From: Crossaster papposus
Lineage: Eukaryota > Echinodermata > Asteroidea > Velatida > Solasteridae
NCBI GenBank assembly: GCA_037893245.1
Contig: JBAIAA010000096.1
Coordinates: 620,001-684,000, forward strand
Length of the DNA: 64,000 nt
Reading direction: 5' to 3'
In this document: piece after piece, positions 12,901-22,450 of the stretch
Numbering within the stretch: position 1 is the stretch's first letter
Layout of the letters: each line of letters opens with the position of its first letter
Notes under the pieces: generated by a model
What the model was told of the DNA's origin: nothing
Seen by the model: only the letters and a program-made list of their open reading frames with translations
Databases searched by the model: none
Program-made: the position numbers and the translations under genes

Positions 12901-15842
12901 AGGTCAACAGCTGGTAACAGCACCAGTACCAGCCACACTGTATATAATGTACTGTACATAGCGTTTATGGTCATTAATTGACTGCACGTTTTACTCGATA
13001 GTTCAGAGAGTTTTTCTACACGTACAACAGCAATCATTATCGTTTTTCCATCAAAGTATTTAGCGGCCTTATTTGTTCCTACCATCACTGCAGAGCAGTA
13101 ACATTCTGTAGTAAATTTACGCGATATCGGAGAGGTATTCTTATCAAGTAATAAGGTTTTTACCACTTCAAAAATAGCGTGGAACTTTGTGTTTTGGAAC
13201 CACGTGTTGTCACCGTACCTACAACTACGCACGTGAACTTTTGTACCGATCTTTTTCATTAAGTTCTCGTCTTTCGTCATCGTCATTATAGTTACTTTGT
13301 CCTCGAATTCGTAACCAACATTGTGAACATTACAAAACCTAACGGACTTCTACAGGACCACATCATGTCAGTACTAATATGTCCTGATTGGGAATTCCAG
13401 CAGAACTCCCGGTGAACCATCACTTCAGTCTTTGCCTCGTGAGTCGTGTGAACACTTTTAGTGTGGGTAAGTGATCATTCACCATCATCGCTCCCCACAT
13501 ATAGTTAAGTAGGTTATTGGTTAACTTGTTTAGTGGCAGTATAACCTCAGTGCATTTTATTTAATAAAAAGCCTTGCTCTCCACAGTTAAGTTGAGACAG
13601 TTAGTCAGAACACTAAAATTTGGTTGTTTTATTGCTTCACGGCGTTTATTCTGTATTTCTTGTTTTAAAAAACTTGCATGAATCTGCAAAATTGCACTTT
13701 ATTGTTGTTTGTTCTGCAACTTAAAAAATACTATAACAATGTCATATGTATTTCCCCAGATAAACTTGGACTTTGAGACTATGTTCCCAGAAGAATGCGA
13801 CAAACTACTGACAACGTGGGATTTCTTCTACCGGGATCGCATCATTGCTGTAGGCGCTCAAGAATCCGAATCTGTTTGCGACCTCATTAAATTATTTGAG
13901 CATAACAACAGTAAGTTTACTTGCACAGTGTGTATACAAAACTAGGTAAACATGTAAAAGTTATGAAATAGAAAACCTAAAATGACTCCATCTGAAATGG
14001 TGGTTCATATTACTTCAGTCATTGATGAGCAAGAACGAACAAATAAACCCTTTTTGTTCTCAATAAAATGAATAAAGACATCAATGAAAAGATAATGAAC
14101 CACTTTTGACGGTGTTCAAGTTCTTATTTTATTTCCGCACAAACGCATTATTTTGAGATCATAGCTGTAGCAAAACCTTTTTACAGTGCAGTTTGCATAA
14201 ACATGCTTATTACTGAGGCCAGTTTATACTTAAGTTGTATGGAGTCAATCAAAACTCAATTTACAAGTCAGGTAAATATTATCAAAAGAAATAATAACAA
14301 AAGCCTGCTTTTAGGATAGGGACTGAATGAATTGCTATTGACACGAACTCTGCTTAGAAATGACAATTTCTTGTTGCATTACTCATGATGTCAACAATGG
14401 ACAAGAACATCACAAATATTATAGTCACTCGCTTTAGTTTAATCATTCTAAGGCAGTGACTCAATGGGTTTACAAGGTAAATTCAAACTACATTATCGCA
14501 CAGGTTAATTCATGTCACTGTAGCACCATCCTGTTCAGTACATGTATACAACAAATTGAGGGTTGGGTTAATTCCACTTTTCTTCTTAAATTCCAATTCA
14601 ATTTGATGTTAATTTTAGTAATGAATTGTTGTATTTACCTGTAGTTGTCAACTGCATTCTTACACAGGAGATATCTGTGCCTTGCACGTTCTTACTTACC
14701 TGCTACATCGATCTGTTAGCAGGAAGAAAGGACAGAGGTCTCCTGCAGCAACTAGACCTGAGGCTGTCCTCTATGTTATCCAGAACATACCAGTAAGTTC
14801 ATAATGAGTTTTAAAGAGTACATGTAAATTGTATGCAAATGTGCAGCCATTTTTTTCATACTGAGATCGGTTTATCAAATTAAAAATATTTTGTTCACCG
14901 AGTTTTGTGACTCAAGTCAAATTGAGTCAATTAGGTCGAAAAGTTGAGTCTAGTTATTAAGTATTTTGATTATAAAAAAAATGCATCTAAATTTCAATTC
15001 CAGAATATTTTTTATTCTGGAAGTGCATGATACAGTATGTGTATACATTTTGCATCATAAATCTTTGCAAATATTTTCTGCAAAGTTTTGCTATTAGTGC
15101 TATTAGCCTTCATTCGGGTCAAGTCTTTAGATAAAGTCAAGTTATTTGCATGGAGTAATTTTAGAGCGTGCCGAGTAATTGACTTGAGTCATTACAACTT
15201 TAGGGCCAAGTCACACCAGGAATTTTCACAACCAACTTACGCTATTGGATTCGGGACCATACGGGAACAAGTACATTTTGCTAACAGTTTGGCGGGTTGT
15301 TTCCTCAAATTTAAATACAAGCCAGCAAGCGTTTTATTGAAAGTTGCCTTTTAAATTGTCTTGTGTAACATGCCCTCTCCCCCTCGCATGAATGTTCTTA
15401 ATATCGCCAAATTTGAAAACATTTTGTTATCGCATTTGTATGCCTGTGGAATGCATAGTAGTTTGAGGCTAGACTACATCTGCTCTCAGATATTAAGTTC
15501 CTGTTCTTTGGTTCACAGGATGGGTGCGATGTTCAAGCTGCAGCAGCTGACAAAGACAGCAAATACACCCAGCCATATCTGCTGTCGGTTGGACCAGAGA
15601 AGCAGCCCAAGCAGTTCTTTCTCATTCTGGATAGAATTGCTATTTCTGCTGGGATGAACCTGGTGCAAGCCCTAGACATGCTGTTCAAATCACATTATGT
15701 GTTCAATGTGGAGTACTCGCTTACACAGCAGCAATTTTGGGATTTTTTTGCTGCGATGGTGTACAAAGTTATCAAGCCAGCAGAGGCAAAGCCTGCTATT
15801 CGTTCACTTGCAACAATGTTGAGTGGTATTGCTCTAAAGTAG
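6902..15842 (+). CDS. Spliced cargo gene of unknown function in the TA element
   Basis: Exon 1 starts with ATG at 6902 and encodes [20 protein letters not shown] up to a donor at 6969 or 6973. Later exons are 13760-13910, 14668-14792 and 15519-15842 (stop). These three are phase-consistent, free of stops, and have good GT-AG borders. Exon 1 does not join 13760 in phase, so at least one exon is unseen or lost. Key segments are [42 protein letters not shown] and [15 protein letters not shown]. From memory this resembles multi-copy uncharacterised proteins of fish and invertebrates with a SAM-like N-terminus and a C-terminus QPYIxxxG...FKxHYVFN; function unknown. AATAAA signals at about 16501 and 16563 could end the transcript. 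The gypsy element lies within its long intron. No catalytic motif is seen. Confidence 0.65.
7269..7465. repeat. Degenerate CAACTCGTACGCAG repeats
   Basis: About ten imperfect copies of a 12-20 bp unit around AACTCGTACG. The unit resembles the 16-bp repeat of the element at 49301-51224, and the edge ACTCGTACGCGGCTGG at 7430-7446 resembles the inner edge of that array (49709-49726). It may be an old relative of that element. No ends were found. Confidence 0.5.
7663..7764 (+). pseudogene. C-terminal scrap of a LINE ORF2
   Basis: The plus frame ends [20 protein letters not shown] followed by D and a stop near 7762-7764. The pattern SLxxFKKxLKTxLF is typical of the last residues of CR1/L2/jockey-type ORF2 proteins. 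Only about 33 residues are recognisable. It lies in the intron of the cargo gene. Confidence 0.45.
7966..8647 (+). repeat. 5' LTR of the gypsy element
   Basis: 682 bp, TG...CA ends, matching the 3' LTR along its full length wherever checked. TATATAATGTACTG near 8088 could be a TATA region. The antisense open frame across 8045-8434 is identical in both LTRs but looks non-coding. Confidence 0.92.
8649..8666 (+). other. Primer-binding site
   Basis: TGGTGACCTCGACGTGAT follows the 5' LTR after one base. The TGG start pairs with the CCA tail of a tRNA, as expected for minus-strand priming. The tRNA identity was not determined. Confidence 0.75.
8673..9593 (+). CDS. gag: Gag-like structural protein
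   Basis: 306 residues from ATG 8673 to stop 9591-9593. The N-terminal half carries the capsid-like pattern common to this gypsy lineage ([43 protein letters not shown]). A serine/arginine-rich stretch follows, then a Cys/His knuckle at about 274-291 ([18 protein letters not shown]) that would bind RNA. It forms the particle that packages the element RNA. The stop overlaps pol, which is in the -1 frame. This start is the first ATG after the primer-binding site and is well placed. Confidence 0.9.
   Translation: MEAEPEPKPDTSKGADVSTPLAGVTLKLPPFWPNDPALWFAQVEAQFLTRNITQQHTKFAYVVGSLQPEFATEVRDILIAPPQYDAYDTLKTALIRRTTASEQKRLHQLLISEELGDRKPSQLLRRMKQLLGDNTLEDNILKQLFLQRLPTNVQLILASTTPTVSIEQLAELADKIVEVAVSPIVGSTSATTLQGAAASTAVVPLPQSSDIQHLQAQIQQLTLQVRQMSSHMVGAAFGNSDRESRNRNRSRTRSGSRRRPDRSFDFNPNSSDECWYHWRYGDKANKCKEPCSYKNRRKQENDKASG
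9530..12751 (+). CDS. pol: Pol polyprotein (protease, RT, RNase H, integrase)
   Basis: Open for 1073 codons with no break. Protease active site [14 protein letters not shown] at about residue 48-60; reverse transcriptase with YIDD at 349-352; RNase H from about 500 ([16 protein letters not shown]); integrase zinc finger of HPGI...CLKCQ type at about 694-735; DDE core near 759, 820 and 856 ([24 protein letters not shown]); and a GPF-type module near 980. The frame is -1 relative to gag and overlaps it by 64 bases, so the ATG at 9530 is unlikely to be the true start; expression probably needs -1 frameshifting. No envelope gene follows. The product copies and integrates the element. Confidence 0.95.
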   Translation: MQRTLFVQKPKEAGKRQSQRLAATSPPGKDTNSRLFYVTDKQSGRRFLIDTGAEISVLPPMPNDRRHPSNQFNLQAVNKSPIATFGERSMTLDIGLRRTYRWVFIIADLPTPIIGADFLRHFGLCVDVKHHRLIDTMTSLNVQGICTSTNSPSPMITVPDDASSYSALLRRYVDITRPCFSETALKHNVTHHIRTRGPPVASRPRRLASEKLTVAKAEFDHMLQMEIIRTSDSCWSSPLHMVPKKSGDWRPCGDYRALNRNTVPDQYPIPHIHDFASTLHGKTVFSKIDLIRAYHQIPVEPTDVLKTAVTTPFGLFEFTRMPFGLRNAAQTFQRFIDQVIRGLDFVYAYIDDLLIASTSADEHHSHLQQLFSRLQEYGVVINPAKCQFGASSLEFLGHNVSDHGIRPLATKVKAIRELPQPKSLRKLREFLGLINFYRRFIPHCARLVQPLTDLLAGKPKNAKALLELPPEATSAFTAVKSALAEATLLVHPHPDAPLCLMVDASDFAVGGVLQQMIYGDWQPMAFFSKRLQPAETKYSTFGRELLAVYLAIRHFRYAVEGREFFVMTDHKPLTHSFSAKADRYSPREVRHLDYVSQFTTDIRHVKGTENEVADALSRINMTSLSSTTATIDFESMAKQQLTDEDYLQHKSSSVLQLKDVPLATSAGTIVCDVTTGVPRPFVPKSFRRAVFESLHSMSHPGIRATLKLVSTRFVWPNMNQDVRQWSKTCLKCQTTKIHRHNVTPLGTFATPDARFDHVHIDLVGPLPPSNGYTYLLTCIDRFTRWTEAIPIVDITAETVAKAFVCRWIAMFGAPSTITTDRGRQFESALFHSLTVLLGSKRIRTTSYHPIANGLVERFHRQLKVSLKAQDNPRQWTEALPLILLSFRTVVKRDLGCTTAELVFGTTLRLPGQFVAPREETQDLEPGNYVHRLQRLMRNVRPTPTRLHQRKAQIHKDLASCSHVFVRVDHVQKPLQPAYIGPFKVLERTDKYFVLDKNGKKDTISLDRLKVAYFDTDSTDSSKPVESSRPVSQTGDQLKEKLPQTLASPPQQQRTTRSGRQVHWPTKYLAYDCG
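9551..9575 (+). promoter_or_regulatory. Candidate gag-pol frameshift region
   Basis: In the gag frame the codons read TAC AAA AAC at 9549-9557 and GAA AAC at 9570-9575. CAAAAAC and GGAAAAC each end in AAC, which permits a -1 slip in the A site, although neither is a perfect X XXY YYZ heptamer. Both lie in the short overlap before the gag stop. Which one is used is unknown. Confidence 0.4.
12806..12813 (+). other. Polypurine tract
   Basis: AGGAGGGGG-type purine run just before the 3' LTR (with CTAC between), the usual plus-strand primer site of LTR retrotransposons. Confidence 0.7.
12818..13499 (+). repeat. 3' LTR of the gypsy element
   Basis: Matches the 5' LTR in length (682 bp) and in sequence wherever compared. 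The right flank TATA equals the left flank. Confidence 0.92.
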
Positions 15843-16640
15843 TTACTTGAGTAGGAACTAGAGTTGTGACAAGTTTCCAGAGACTACCTGACCAACAAAA
15901 GCGATTGTGCGGTCTCAGTGTGTTGTTGTTTTATAGTAACTAAATTCTTTATGCATTTTGTGCAGTGAAAAAAACTTCAAGACAGTTAACTTCCAGTTTT
16001 TAATTAGCAGTTAATTGCAGCACTGCTGGCGGGTTTGTACTTTGCATCATCATGACCTATACAAACTACATCGTGAATTGGTTGTTAGGTTGATTATTTG
16101 GTGATCAGCCTGTTGCCTCTTGTTTGTTTGATTAAACTCCATTAATGGGTCATTTTGATGTACATTGTAGATTGTTGGTTTGTCTGTACATTTGTTAGCT
16201 TTTTGGTTTCATTTTAGTTATTCGGGTATTGCCTTGGTCTTTATTGGTTTTTCTGCCCAATTGCCTTCTGTCCTATTAATGGGTCTTTAGTTTTCATGTT
16301 GTGTATTTGTTGTTTGTTCGTTTGGACTTTTCTTGTCTTGGCTGGTTGTGTGTTTGTGCGATAATGGCAATTTGATTGGGTGTTTTCACCGTGGCTCCCA
16401 TGTTATTTGATTTGCCAACTTTTGTTTTTTACTATGTGTGTGAAATTTGAAAGAGTACTTTACATTTTGAACTTTGTTTATGTGCAAATTCATTTTATGT
16501 AATAAAGGAATCTATTTGTTCTTTGTTAATGATACATGTACATTGTACATACTGTATTCTGCAATAAACAAAACGTTTTTTCTTGAAATGTTGATTGTTG
16601 TGCATTTTCTCCCCACTACAGACATGTTGTTTGCAATTAA
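15843..16640 (+). other. 3' untranslated region of the cargo gene
   Basis: AT- and T-rich sequence without coding signals after the stop at 15842. AATAAA at about 16501 and 16563 would be polyadenylation signals. Introns of the gene at 13911-14667 and 14793-15518 likewise hold nothing else recognised. Confidence 0.45.
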
Positions 16641-16649
16641 TCTTTACCA

Positions 16650-16874
16650 TTAATAATCGCTCCAAATTAAGAGTGAGCCAGCCGTTTCAATCGGATTTAG
16701 AGTGAAATTCAGTCAATCGAACAGAGCGAATTCCAATCTTAACTAAGAGTGATTTTCTTCAATCTGAAATTAGAGTGATTTTCACTCTTAATCGTCTTGT
16801 CCCTAGTTCCAGTGGGTGAAAGAGTGGAAATTCACTCTTTAAGAGTGAATGTTCAATCGTTGGAATTAAGAGAG
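16650..16874. repeat. Right subterminal repeats of the TA element
   Basis: At least eight copies of AGAGTGA or its complement and several TTCAATC motifs lie in the last 225 bp before the TIR. Together with the left end this is the pattern of a multi-site transposase-binding region. Confidence 0.65.
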
Positions 16875-17119
16875 TAAGCGGACGGGCTATCGTCTCTTAT
16901 GAGCTCTTTGTCCCCCTCATAAGCGGACGGGCTATCGTCTCTTATGAGCTCTTTGTCCCCTTCATAAGCGGGCGAGCTATCGCCCCTTGTGAGCTCTTGG
17001 TCCCTTAGCGGACGATTGAGCGGGCGGACATCCCCTGCATCTAACGGTTTCCGCAGTGCTGGTATGCCAAAGAACCCAATGAAGTGGAGCATCAGACTCA
17101 CCACAGAGTTGTTGGCCAT
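16875..17119 (-). pseudogene. 15-residue-repeat protein, N-terminal part (interrupted)
   Basis: Minus-strand ATG at 17119-17117 opens MANNSVVSLMLHFIGFFGIP, a hydrophobic start compatible with a signal peptide, then a short linker and repeats of DKELIRDDSPSAYEG. The frame stops being native at the TA where the 10.4-kb element entered and resumes at 6496. A secreted repetitive protein or peptide precursor is possible, but no dibasic cleavage pattern or known family was recognised. An exon upstream is possible because GTGAGT occurs just after the start region. Confidence 0.55.
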
Positions 17120-17924
17120 AATACACAGTAATACAAATAAACACAACACTTTGACGAAAATAAATTGTATGCCTTATATCGGGAATGTTTCCCAAAATCT
17201 TAAATAAATGGATGACAAAAGGTGTTATCGAAAGAATATATTCTCAGGTTTTTAAGAAAAAGTAAACTTGACCACCTTAATACAACAAAGATACAAGGTG
17301 CACATCAATGATAATAATACGCAAATAAATTACGAAACCAATAACTTACGAGCTAGGGTTTCAAAAGGCGTCTCCTGCAGGTTGGGTGTGTGCCACTCGC
17401 TCTAAGCCAATACTGGAATATGACAATAATTGTCTGCCTTGACGATTTTCGTCAAGCTAGTTTTTTTTATTATATAAAACAACTCGGCTCCAACACCAGA
17501 AAGTGTGTTGGCTGAAGCACAGCTTTTTTAAAGAATCAACTGGCGAAGTGGCTACCCACAGCATAGTCCTCTTTCTCTCTCAATCTCCAAACAACACTCA
17601 CAATCACAAAGGATAGCCACTTGCCAATAAATATTTGTGGTGTTGCTGTTCAATTTTTTTTGCGCGGAGTTTAGAGGGACTGGGCAACACGAATAAACAA
17701 CCTGTAGGAAAAGGCAATAATACTACAAAAGTATAAGTCCAAGCAAAATATAATATGCGCATATCAGTTCATCCGTTAAAGAATGTTGAGTTCAAGGAGA
17801 GTTTCTTTTCAGTTTAAACTTTGATTTTCCTTTTTCAATTTTCATTTCCCAAGTGTATTTAATTTCAAAATGGTATTTTCTTTTTCCGGACAGGCCCCCA
17901 TATATCGTGCTGGGTATATACATG
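17120..17924 (-). other. Upstream side of the interrupted repeat-protein gene
   Basis: No counterpart after copies B and C until about 17885-17925. It presumably contains the promoter or 5' exons of the minus-strand gene. No coding sequence or clear promoter motif could be assigned. Confidence 0.3.
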
Positions 17925-18206
17925 GCTCGTCAAAGGAACAAATCCGTTTTACAAGGGCACTGTGCAGGTAAAGTAAAGAATTTTTAAGAAACGTGTTTTC
18001 AAACAAACACCCCAACAAACAAACAAACAAGACAATGACTGACAAAAAAAATACATGGAGGTGAAAATATGTTAAAATAAAACTATCGAGGAATGGGTAA
18101 AAAATAACCATTATTAAAACGGTAAAAAAAATAAGCAAATAAGAAAATATTAAAATAAAAAGGAACAAAAATATTTGAGGAGGCAAGACAACATAATTAA
18201 GACAAT

Positions 18207-19191
18207 GGGCCGTATTCATAAGCAACTGCTTTTACTAGGCTTTTCTTAGCTTTTACTCAAATCTGTATACAACAAAAGACTTACAAGCAAAAGCTAGATA
18301 TAATTAGCAAAAGCAATTACTAATTGTTTTAAGCAAATGCTAGTCAAATAAGCGATTGCTTGAAAGGGTATACATAAAACTGAGCTTTCATTCATAACCA
18401 TTAGCATGTAGTTTTACAAGCTAATACTGTCACATTGAACCGCTGTTGCCATTGTGTATTCCTGTATAAGAACAAGTTAAGGTTTATAAAGCCAGGATAA
18501 ATCGGGATGATTATCAATCCTACCACGTACCAAACTTTGTTTCGATTTAATAAGGAGAATATTGAATAGCTGAATGCCAGCAGAAATTAAGCATGACATA
18601 TTGCTGATGGTCGGATTTTCATTGCCCCTTAAAATGATCTCGAGACCTTGATCCCATAGACTAAGGACAATCTTCCGATTTCCATTTTAATTTGCATCGG
18701 TTTTCTTACTAACCTGTGATTTCATGTTGGCTATTTTCTTTGATATTTGTTTCTCGTCCATTGTTTTACCCATGTTGTTAGCAATGGTGACTTTGGCCTT
18801 CTTAAGTGCGCTTGTCTTCATCTCCTTAATGGCAGGTAATTGGCTCTTCTCAGTTATAAGGACTGGATGGTCCTTGATGATGGACACTAATACAACAGCG
18901 AGTGTTTGCTCACTATTGGTCTCAGTGTTGTCAGATTCAAAGGTAGCCATGTTTGCAAACTAAATTGTGATGTTATAACAGCATGTATAGGCCTATACAC
19001 ACTCCTAGACATAATAAGTAATTGATATTGTTATGCAAGTAAGCATTTGCTAGAAATGGCAAGCAACAGGTGTTAGTCAAAGCAAAAAGTTATGAATAGC
19101 TTTTTAATCAATTACTTGAGCTAGACCTTTTACTTGCTTTTGCTGAAACCCTTTGCTATCCAGCAATTGCTACGTTTTATAAATACGGGCT
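18207..19191 (-). mobile_element. PIF/Harbinger-like remnant
   Basis: Ends are GGGCCGTATTCATAA and the complement of AGCCCGTATTTATAA. AAT flanks both sides (18204-18206, 19192-19194), and the local duplicate at about 19610 and copies B and C show the uninterrupted ACAATGGGGAAG-type empty site. A minus-strand Myb-like exon is inside. Short 3-bp duplication plus a Myb-like gene is typical of PIF/Harbinger. The transposase gene is absent, so this is a deleted, non-autonomous copy. Exact ends may move by a few bases because of the G run. Confidence 0.65.
18687..18950 (-). CDS. Myb/SANT-like DNA-binding exon of a Harbinger element
   Basis: 87 residues from a true ATG (18950-18948). The region LVSIIKDHPVLITEKSQLPA followed by KEMKTSALKKAKVTI and KQISKKIANMKSQVSKKTD matches the layout of the Myb-like accessory protein of PIF/Harbinger transposons, where helix 3 reads KKIxNMKxxVxKKTD. 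That protein is thought to carry the transposase to DNA. Only the first exon appears to remain; no downstream exon or transposase was found. Confidence 0.55.
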   Translation of the reverse strand: MATFESDNTETNSEQTLAVVLVSIIKDHPVLITEKSQLPAIKEMKTSALKKAKVTIANNMGKTMDEKQISKKIANMKSQVSKKTDAN

Positions 19192-19271
19192 AATGGGGAA
19201 GAAACTACGGTACGCAACATGAGATGAGAAAAAGAGAAAAAGACTGCAGACACTTTTTGGTGGTGGTGGGT

Positions 19272-19296
19272 GGGGGGGGGGGGGGGGGGGGGGGGG
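19272..19296. repeat. Homopolymer G tract (25 G)
   Basis: 25 consecutive G, preceded by TGGTGGTGGGT. Equivalent positions in copy C (61909-61931, 23 G) and copy B (about 44359, short G run) differ greatly in length, so the tract expanded differently in each copy. Confidence 0.8.
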
Positions 19297-20176
19297 TGTC
19301 CCCCGTTACTATATATCGTGTCTCCCTCTACCATATCGATCTTGATATACATGGCTCATCAAACGGTCAAAGGAACAAATTCGTTTTCCAGGGAGCCCTG
19401 TGCCAGTAAAGTAAAGAATTCCAAAGAAAAGTTTGGAGACGCAAAAACACCAACAAATAAACAAGGAATGATTGACACCAAAAAAATACACGGAGGAAAC
19501 AAATATGATTAAATAAAACCATGATAAGTAATGACCAAAAAAAAAGGGAATCGAAAAATATTAAAATATAAGGAAACAAGAATTATGGAGGAGGCAAGAC
19601 AACGTAATTAAGACTATGGGGAAGAAACTACGGTACGCCACAGGAGATGAGATATTTTGTTTGTAAGCAGATTTGAAGCGGCCGATTGACGACTTTGTTC
19701 GGCTGTGGTTATAGGCTGTTCCAAAAACGAAGACCATGAATACGAAGAGTGTAAGGAACATAGGCCTACAGATTAATTTTGTGTAATTCACCAACATGCA
19801 CTATGCCCTTCTAGCTTCTATTTATACTGTGGTTTGGCGCGCGTGTACTTGTCATTTGGCTCTCTGAACACCCACAGCGTTAACTGACACTGTAAAGCGC
19901 AGTACTTGTCTCTTTAGTGAGATGTGTGGCTCTGAAAAGAAATATAAGTAAAGGGTCATTATGATCCCTTGGTTGTGAACGGGTGCAGAGTCTATAATGG
20001 CCCTCTTCGGTATGACAATGAGAAAATGTAGTTAATTAGTAGTAGACATCGTGCACACACAATTAGTGTAGTACACCCATAACCCAAGTAACACCGCGTT
20101 AAGGCCCGTTCATACTTCATGCGAATGCGATGCAAATTTTAATCGTGCATGCGAATTCGTACACTGGGCCGATCCG

Positions 20177-22450
20177 AGGGTCTTCGGATTTTTTTTTTTT
20201 TATATCATGTGTAGAAAATCCTAACATAAATCTGACCAGTGACCCACCCACCTTTGCCAAATTGTTGTTGTGCAACCGAATCATCTGCATGGAGACCCAC
20301 CTTTTTTCCCATGATTTTTGTTCTAGTGCAGAAGCTTCGAGATCCAGACCCACCCCTACCTCGCGGGAGGTCAGGGTCAGTTCATTGTGTGGTCAGTTAC
20401 TACAAGACCTACACCTAGCTCGCAGGAAAACATAGCATTGAGAGGTCAATGCTTCCAGACCACCCCTCCGGCCCTCAGGCATGTTCATTTTCCCATTCTA
20501 GTCATTTTCACATAGAGTTTATGAATGGTTGCGTAATGGAAGATCCCGATCTGAAGCCTCCATCACTTCAGCATTAGTGAGCATGCATGAATTGAGCCAA
20601 TAAATTGCCACATGAATCGACATAAATAATAGAACAAATTATGAAATCTCTTACGTACAGATGTCCAGTTGATTTCCAATCCGCAGTCGGGACATCGTAT
20701 TGTCGCCATTTCACATGTTTGTATTGGAAAAGTCGCTCTATGAGGAGCGTAATCACTATTTGTCACAAACAAGTTTTTATAAATCAGTTTTTGATAGCCT
20801 CTGCAGTTTATCATGTGTTGTGTGTCCTTGATAGTCTAGATTAGATCGGATTCGAATAAGAAACCGTCGCCGGCTACTATCGACTGACAACTATTTTGAT
20901 TTCGGAAAACCATCTTCGGCGAAATTTGTTTCTTGCATAATCGTAATTCGGTGCTAATATCACGTACATGTACAATCAGTGCTGAAAAAGTCAGTGCGTG
21001 TTTCAGTTTTTCAATTATTGTATCGTCTGTTAAGTTGACGTTCTAATAGAAAGGTCGTGAATTTATTACCGATGGAACGAATTATCAAGACCATGGATCA
21101 GATGAGCGAGACCGTTCGAACATTATGTAACGAAACAGAGACATTATCACCAAAGTGACGTACCTTTTCTGGTTTTCACCTAGGATGATCAAACATGATA
21201 TTGCTATTTGTCGATATTTGTGATAATAGAGTTTAGTTTTCGTCTTTGAACAGTTGACTAAAACAAGATCTTGTTTGTCCATTCAATTCTGATCATTGTT
21301 CGTGGCTTCATACCAGATTCGAATTCGACCAGATGGGAAGAAACGGGACCCGCCGGGGAGCAGCGCGAAATTTAGGGCTTCATGATTCAGGCAGGCACTT
21401 CCCACAGTTCGCACATTATATTATACCAACTCGATACAGTTTTGATAACTGTTATCTCGGATCCGTCCGGTATGGTGGCCCTGAAGGGACTACGCAGATC
21501 GTGAATATTGACGTCAATATTCACGACAAATTTCACGACTTTCCTCAAAGTCGCGAATATTGACGTCAAATTTGACGTCAATATTCACGACTTTCCCAAA
21601 AAGTCGCGAATATTGACGTCAAATTTGACGTCGATATTCGCGTCAAATTTCACGACTTTCCCCGAAAGTCGCGAATATTGACGTCAATATTCGCGACTTT
21701 TTGGGAAAGTCGTGAATATTGACGTCAAATTTGACGTCAATATTCGCGACTTTGAGGAAAGTCGTGAAATTTGTCGTGAATATTGACGTCAATATTCACA
21801 ATCTGCGTAGTCCCTTCAGGGCCACCATACGAACGAGACTAATCTGGGTCGTGGTCCGTACATCCGGATTCCAGTGTAGCTGGGAAATCATTGCATAGCA
21901 GCCACATGACTAACGCTGCAAATCGGCATTATTGTACAAACATCCTGGAAAGTTAAATTCGATCAACTTGACTTTCGATAATTTGGATGACTTGAAGCCT
22001 TCTCCAGCTAGTTGGAGTCGGAATTCGTCATCTGCAATCGACTGCAAGCGTCTGAAAGCTTCCATAGATGGTGGGAAATTCGTAGTTGAACCCAGGTGAG
22101 CTGTGAACTGTGTGAATAAGTGTTTGTGAAACTTCGTGACGAGACTGTGTCCCAGTTTGTAGTTTGTGGCAAACTTTGTGGCAAACTTTGTGGCAGTTTT
22201 CCACGTCAAAAATTACTATTTATCGAGCATTTGATAAAAGACCCACCTTTTTTAATGTTACAAAAAACAAATCCGTCAAAATTGAGGCTTGGACCTACCT
22301 TTTGTGGCATGATATTTTTTGGGGGGAGGCTCAATGGAGCTTAGACCCACCTCTATTTTTCAGAATTTTTTCCTGATAAAAATGTGTCAGCGACCTGGTT
22401 AGACCCACCCCACCCCCACATGATATAAAAAAAACAATTCCGAAGACCCT
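20177..22450. mobile_element. Nested element with AGGGTCTTCGGA ends
   Basis: AGGGTCTTCGGATTTTTT at the left is matched in reverse by the right end (AATTCCGAAGACCCT), and ATATCATGTG follows at similar distance on both sides. GACCCACC recurs near both ends as a subterminal motif. ACTGGGC occurs just outside on both sides and may be the target duplication. No gene; the open frames here are short and unconvincing. Confidence 0.6.
21473..21827. mobile_element. 355-bp palindromic MITE, TA-flanked, with eight TGACGTCA sites
   Basis: The element is an almost complete inverted repeat: ends TGGTGGCCCTGAAGGGACTA pair with each other and TA flanks it (21471-21472, 21828-21829). The interior repeats a 30-40 bp unit built from GCGAATATTGACGTCAA and its complement. 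The full cAMP-response element TGACGTCA occurs eight times. It would fold as a long hairpin in single-stranded form. TA duplication suggests mobilisation by a Tc1/mariner-type transposase. Confidence 0.8.

Larger units (their letters stand above)
7966..13499 (+). mobile_element. Full-length Ty3/gypsy LTR retrotransposon
   Basis: Two 682-bp LTRs (7966-8647, 12818-13499) enclose gag and pol in order protease, reverse transcriptase, RNase H, integrase, the Ty3/gypsy order. LTRs begin TGTGGTGACACG and end CCCCACA. TATA on both sides (7962-7965, 13500-13503) is the likely target duplication. A primer-binding site begins at about 8649 and a polypurine tract lies at 12806-12813. LTRs have the same length and look identical where compared, and both reading frames are open, so insertion is recent and the element may still be active. 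It sits in the sense orientation inside the cargo-gene intron. Confidence 0.95.
6497..16874 (+). mobile_element. 10.4-kb TA-flanked inverted-repeat element with cargo gene
   Basis: The ends are CTCTCTAAATTCCAA (from 6497) and the reverse complement of CTCTCTTAATTCCAA (to 16874). TA occurs on both sides (6495-6496, 16875-16876) and one TA suffices to restore a repeated reading frame across the junction, so the ends and the TA duplication are well supported. Inside both ends are many copies of CACTCT and GATTGAA motifs, as in subterminal transposase-binding repeats. It carries a spliced plus-strand gene (6902-15842) and a later Ty3/gypsy insertion. Without the retrotransposon it is about 4.8 kb. 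TA duplication fits Tc1/mariner, ISL2EU and some others, but no transposase is recognised. Confidence 0.8.
17925..20098. repeat. 3' flank of copy A, part 3, with a local duplication
   Basis: Resumes alignment with about 44370-44990 (copy B) and 61930-63690 (copy C). A unit of about 400 bp is present twice: once at 17925-19230 (carrying the Harbinger-like insertion) and again at 19300-19650, shown by the repeated GAAGAAACTACGGTACGC and the AAAGGAACAAATYCGTTTT blocks. No gene apart from the inserted element. Confidence 0.65.
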
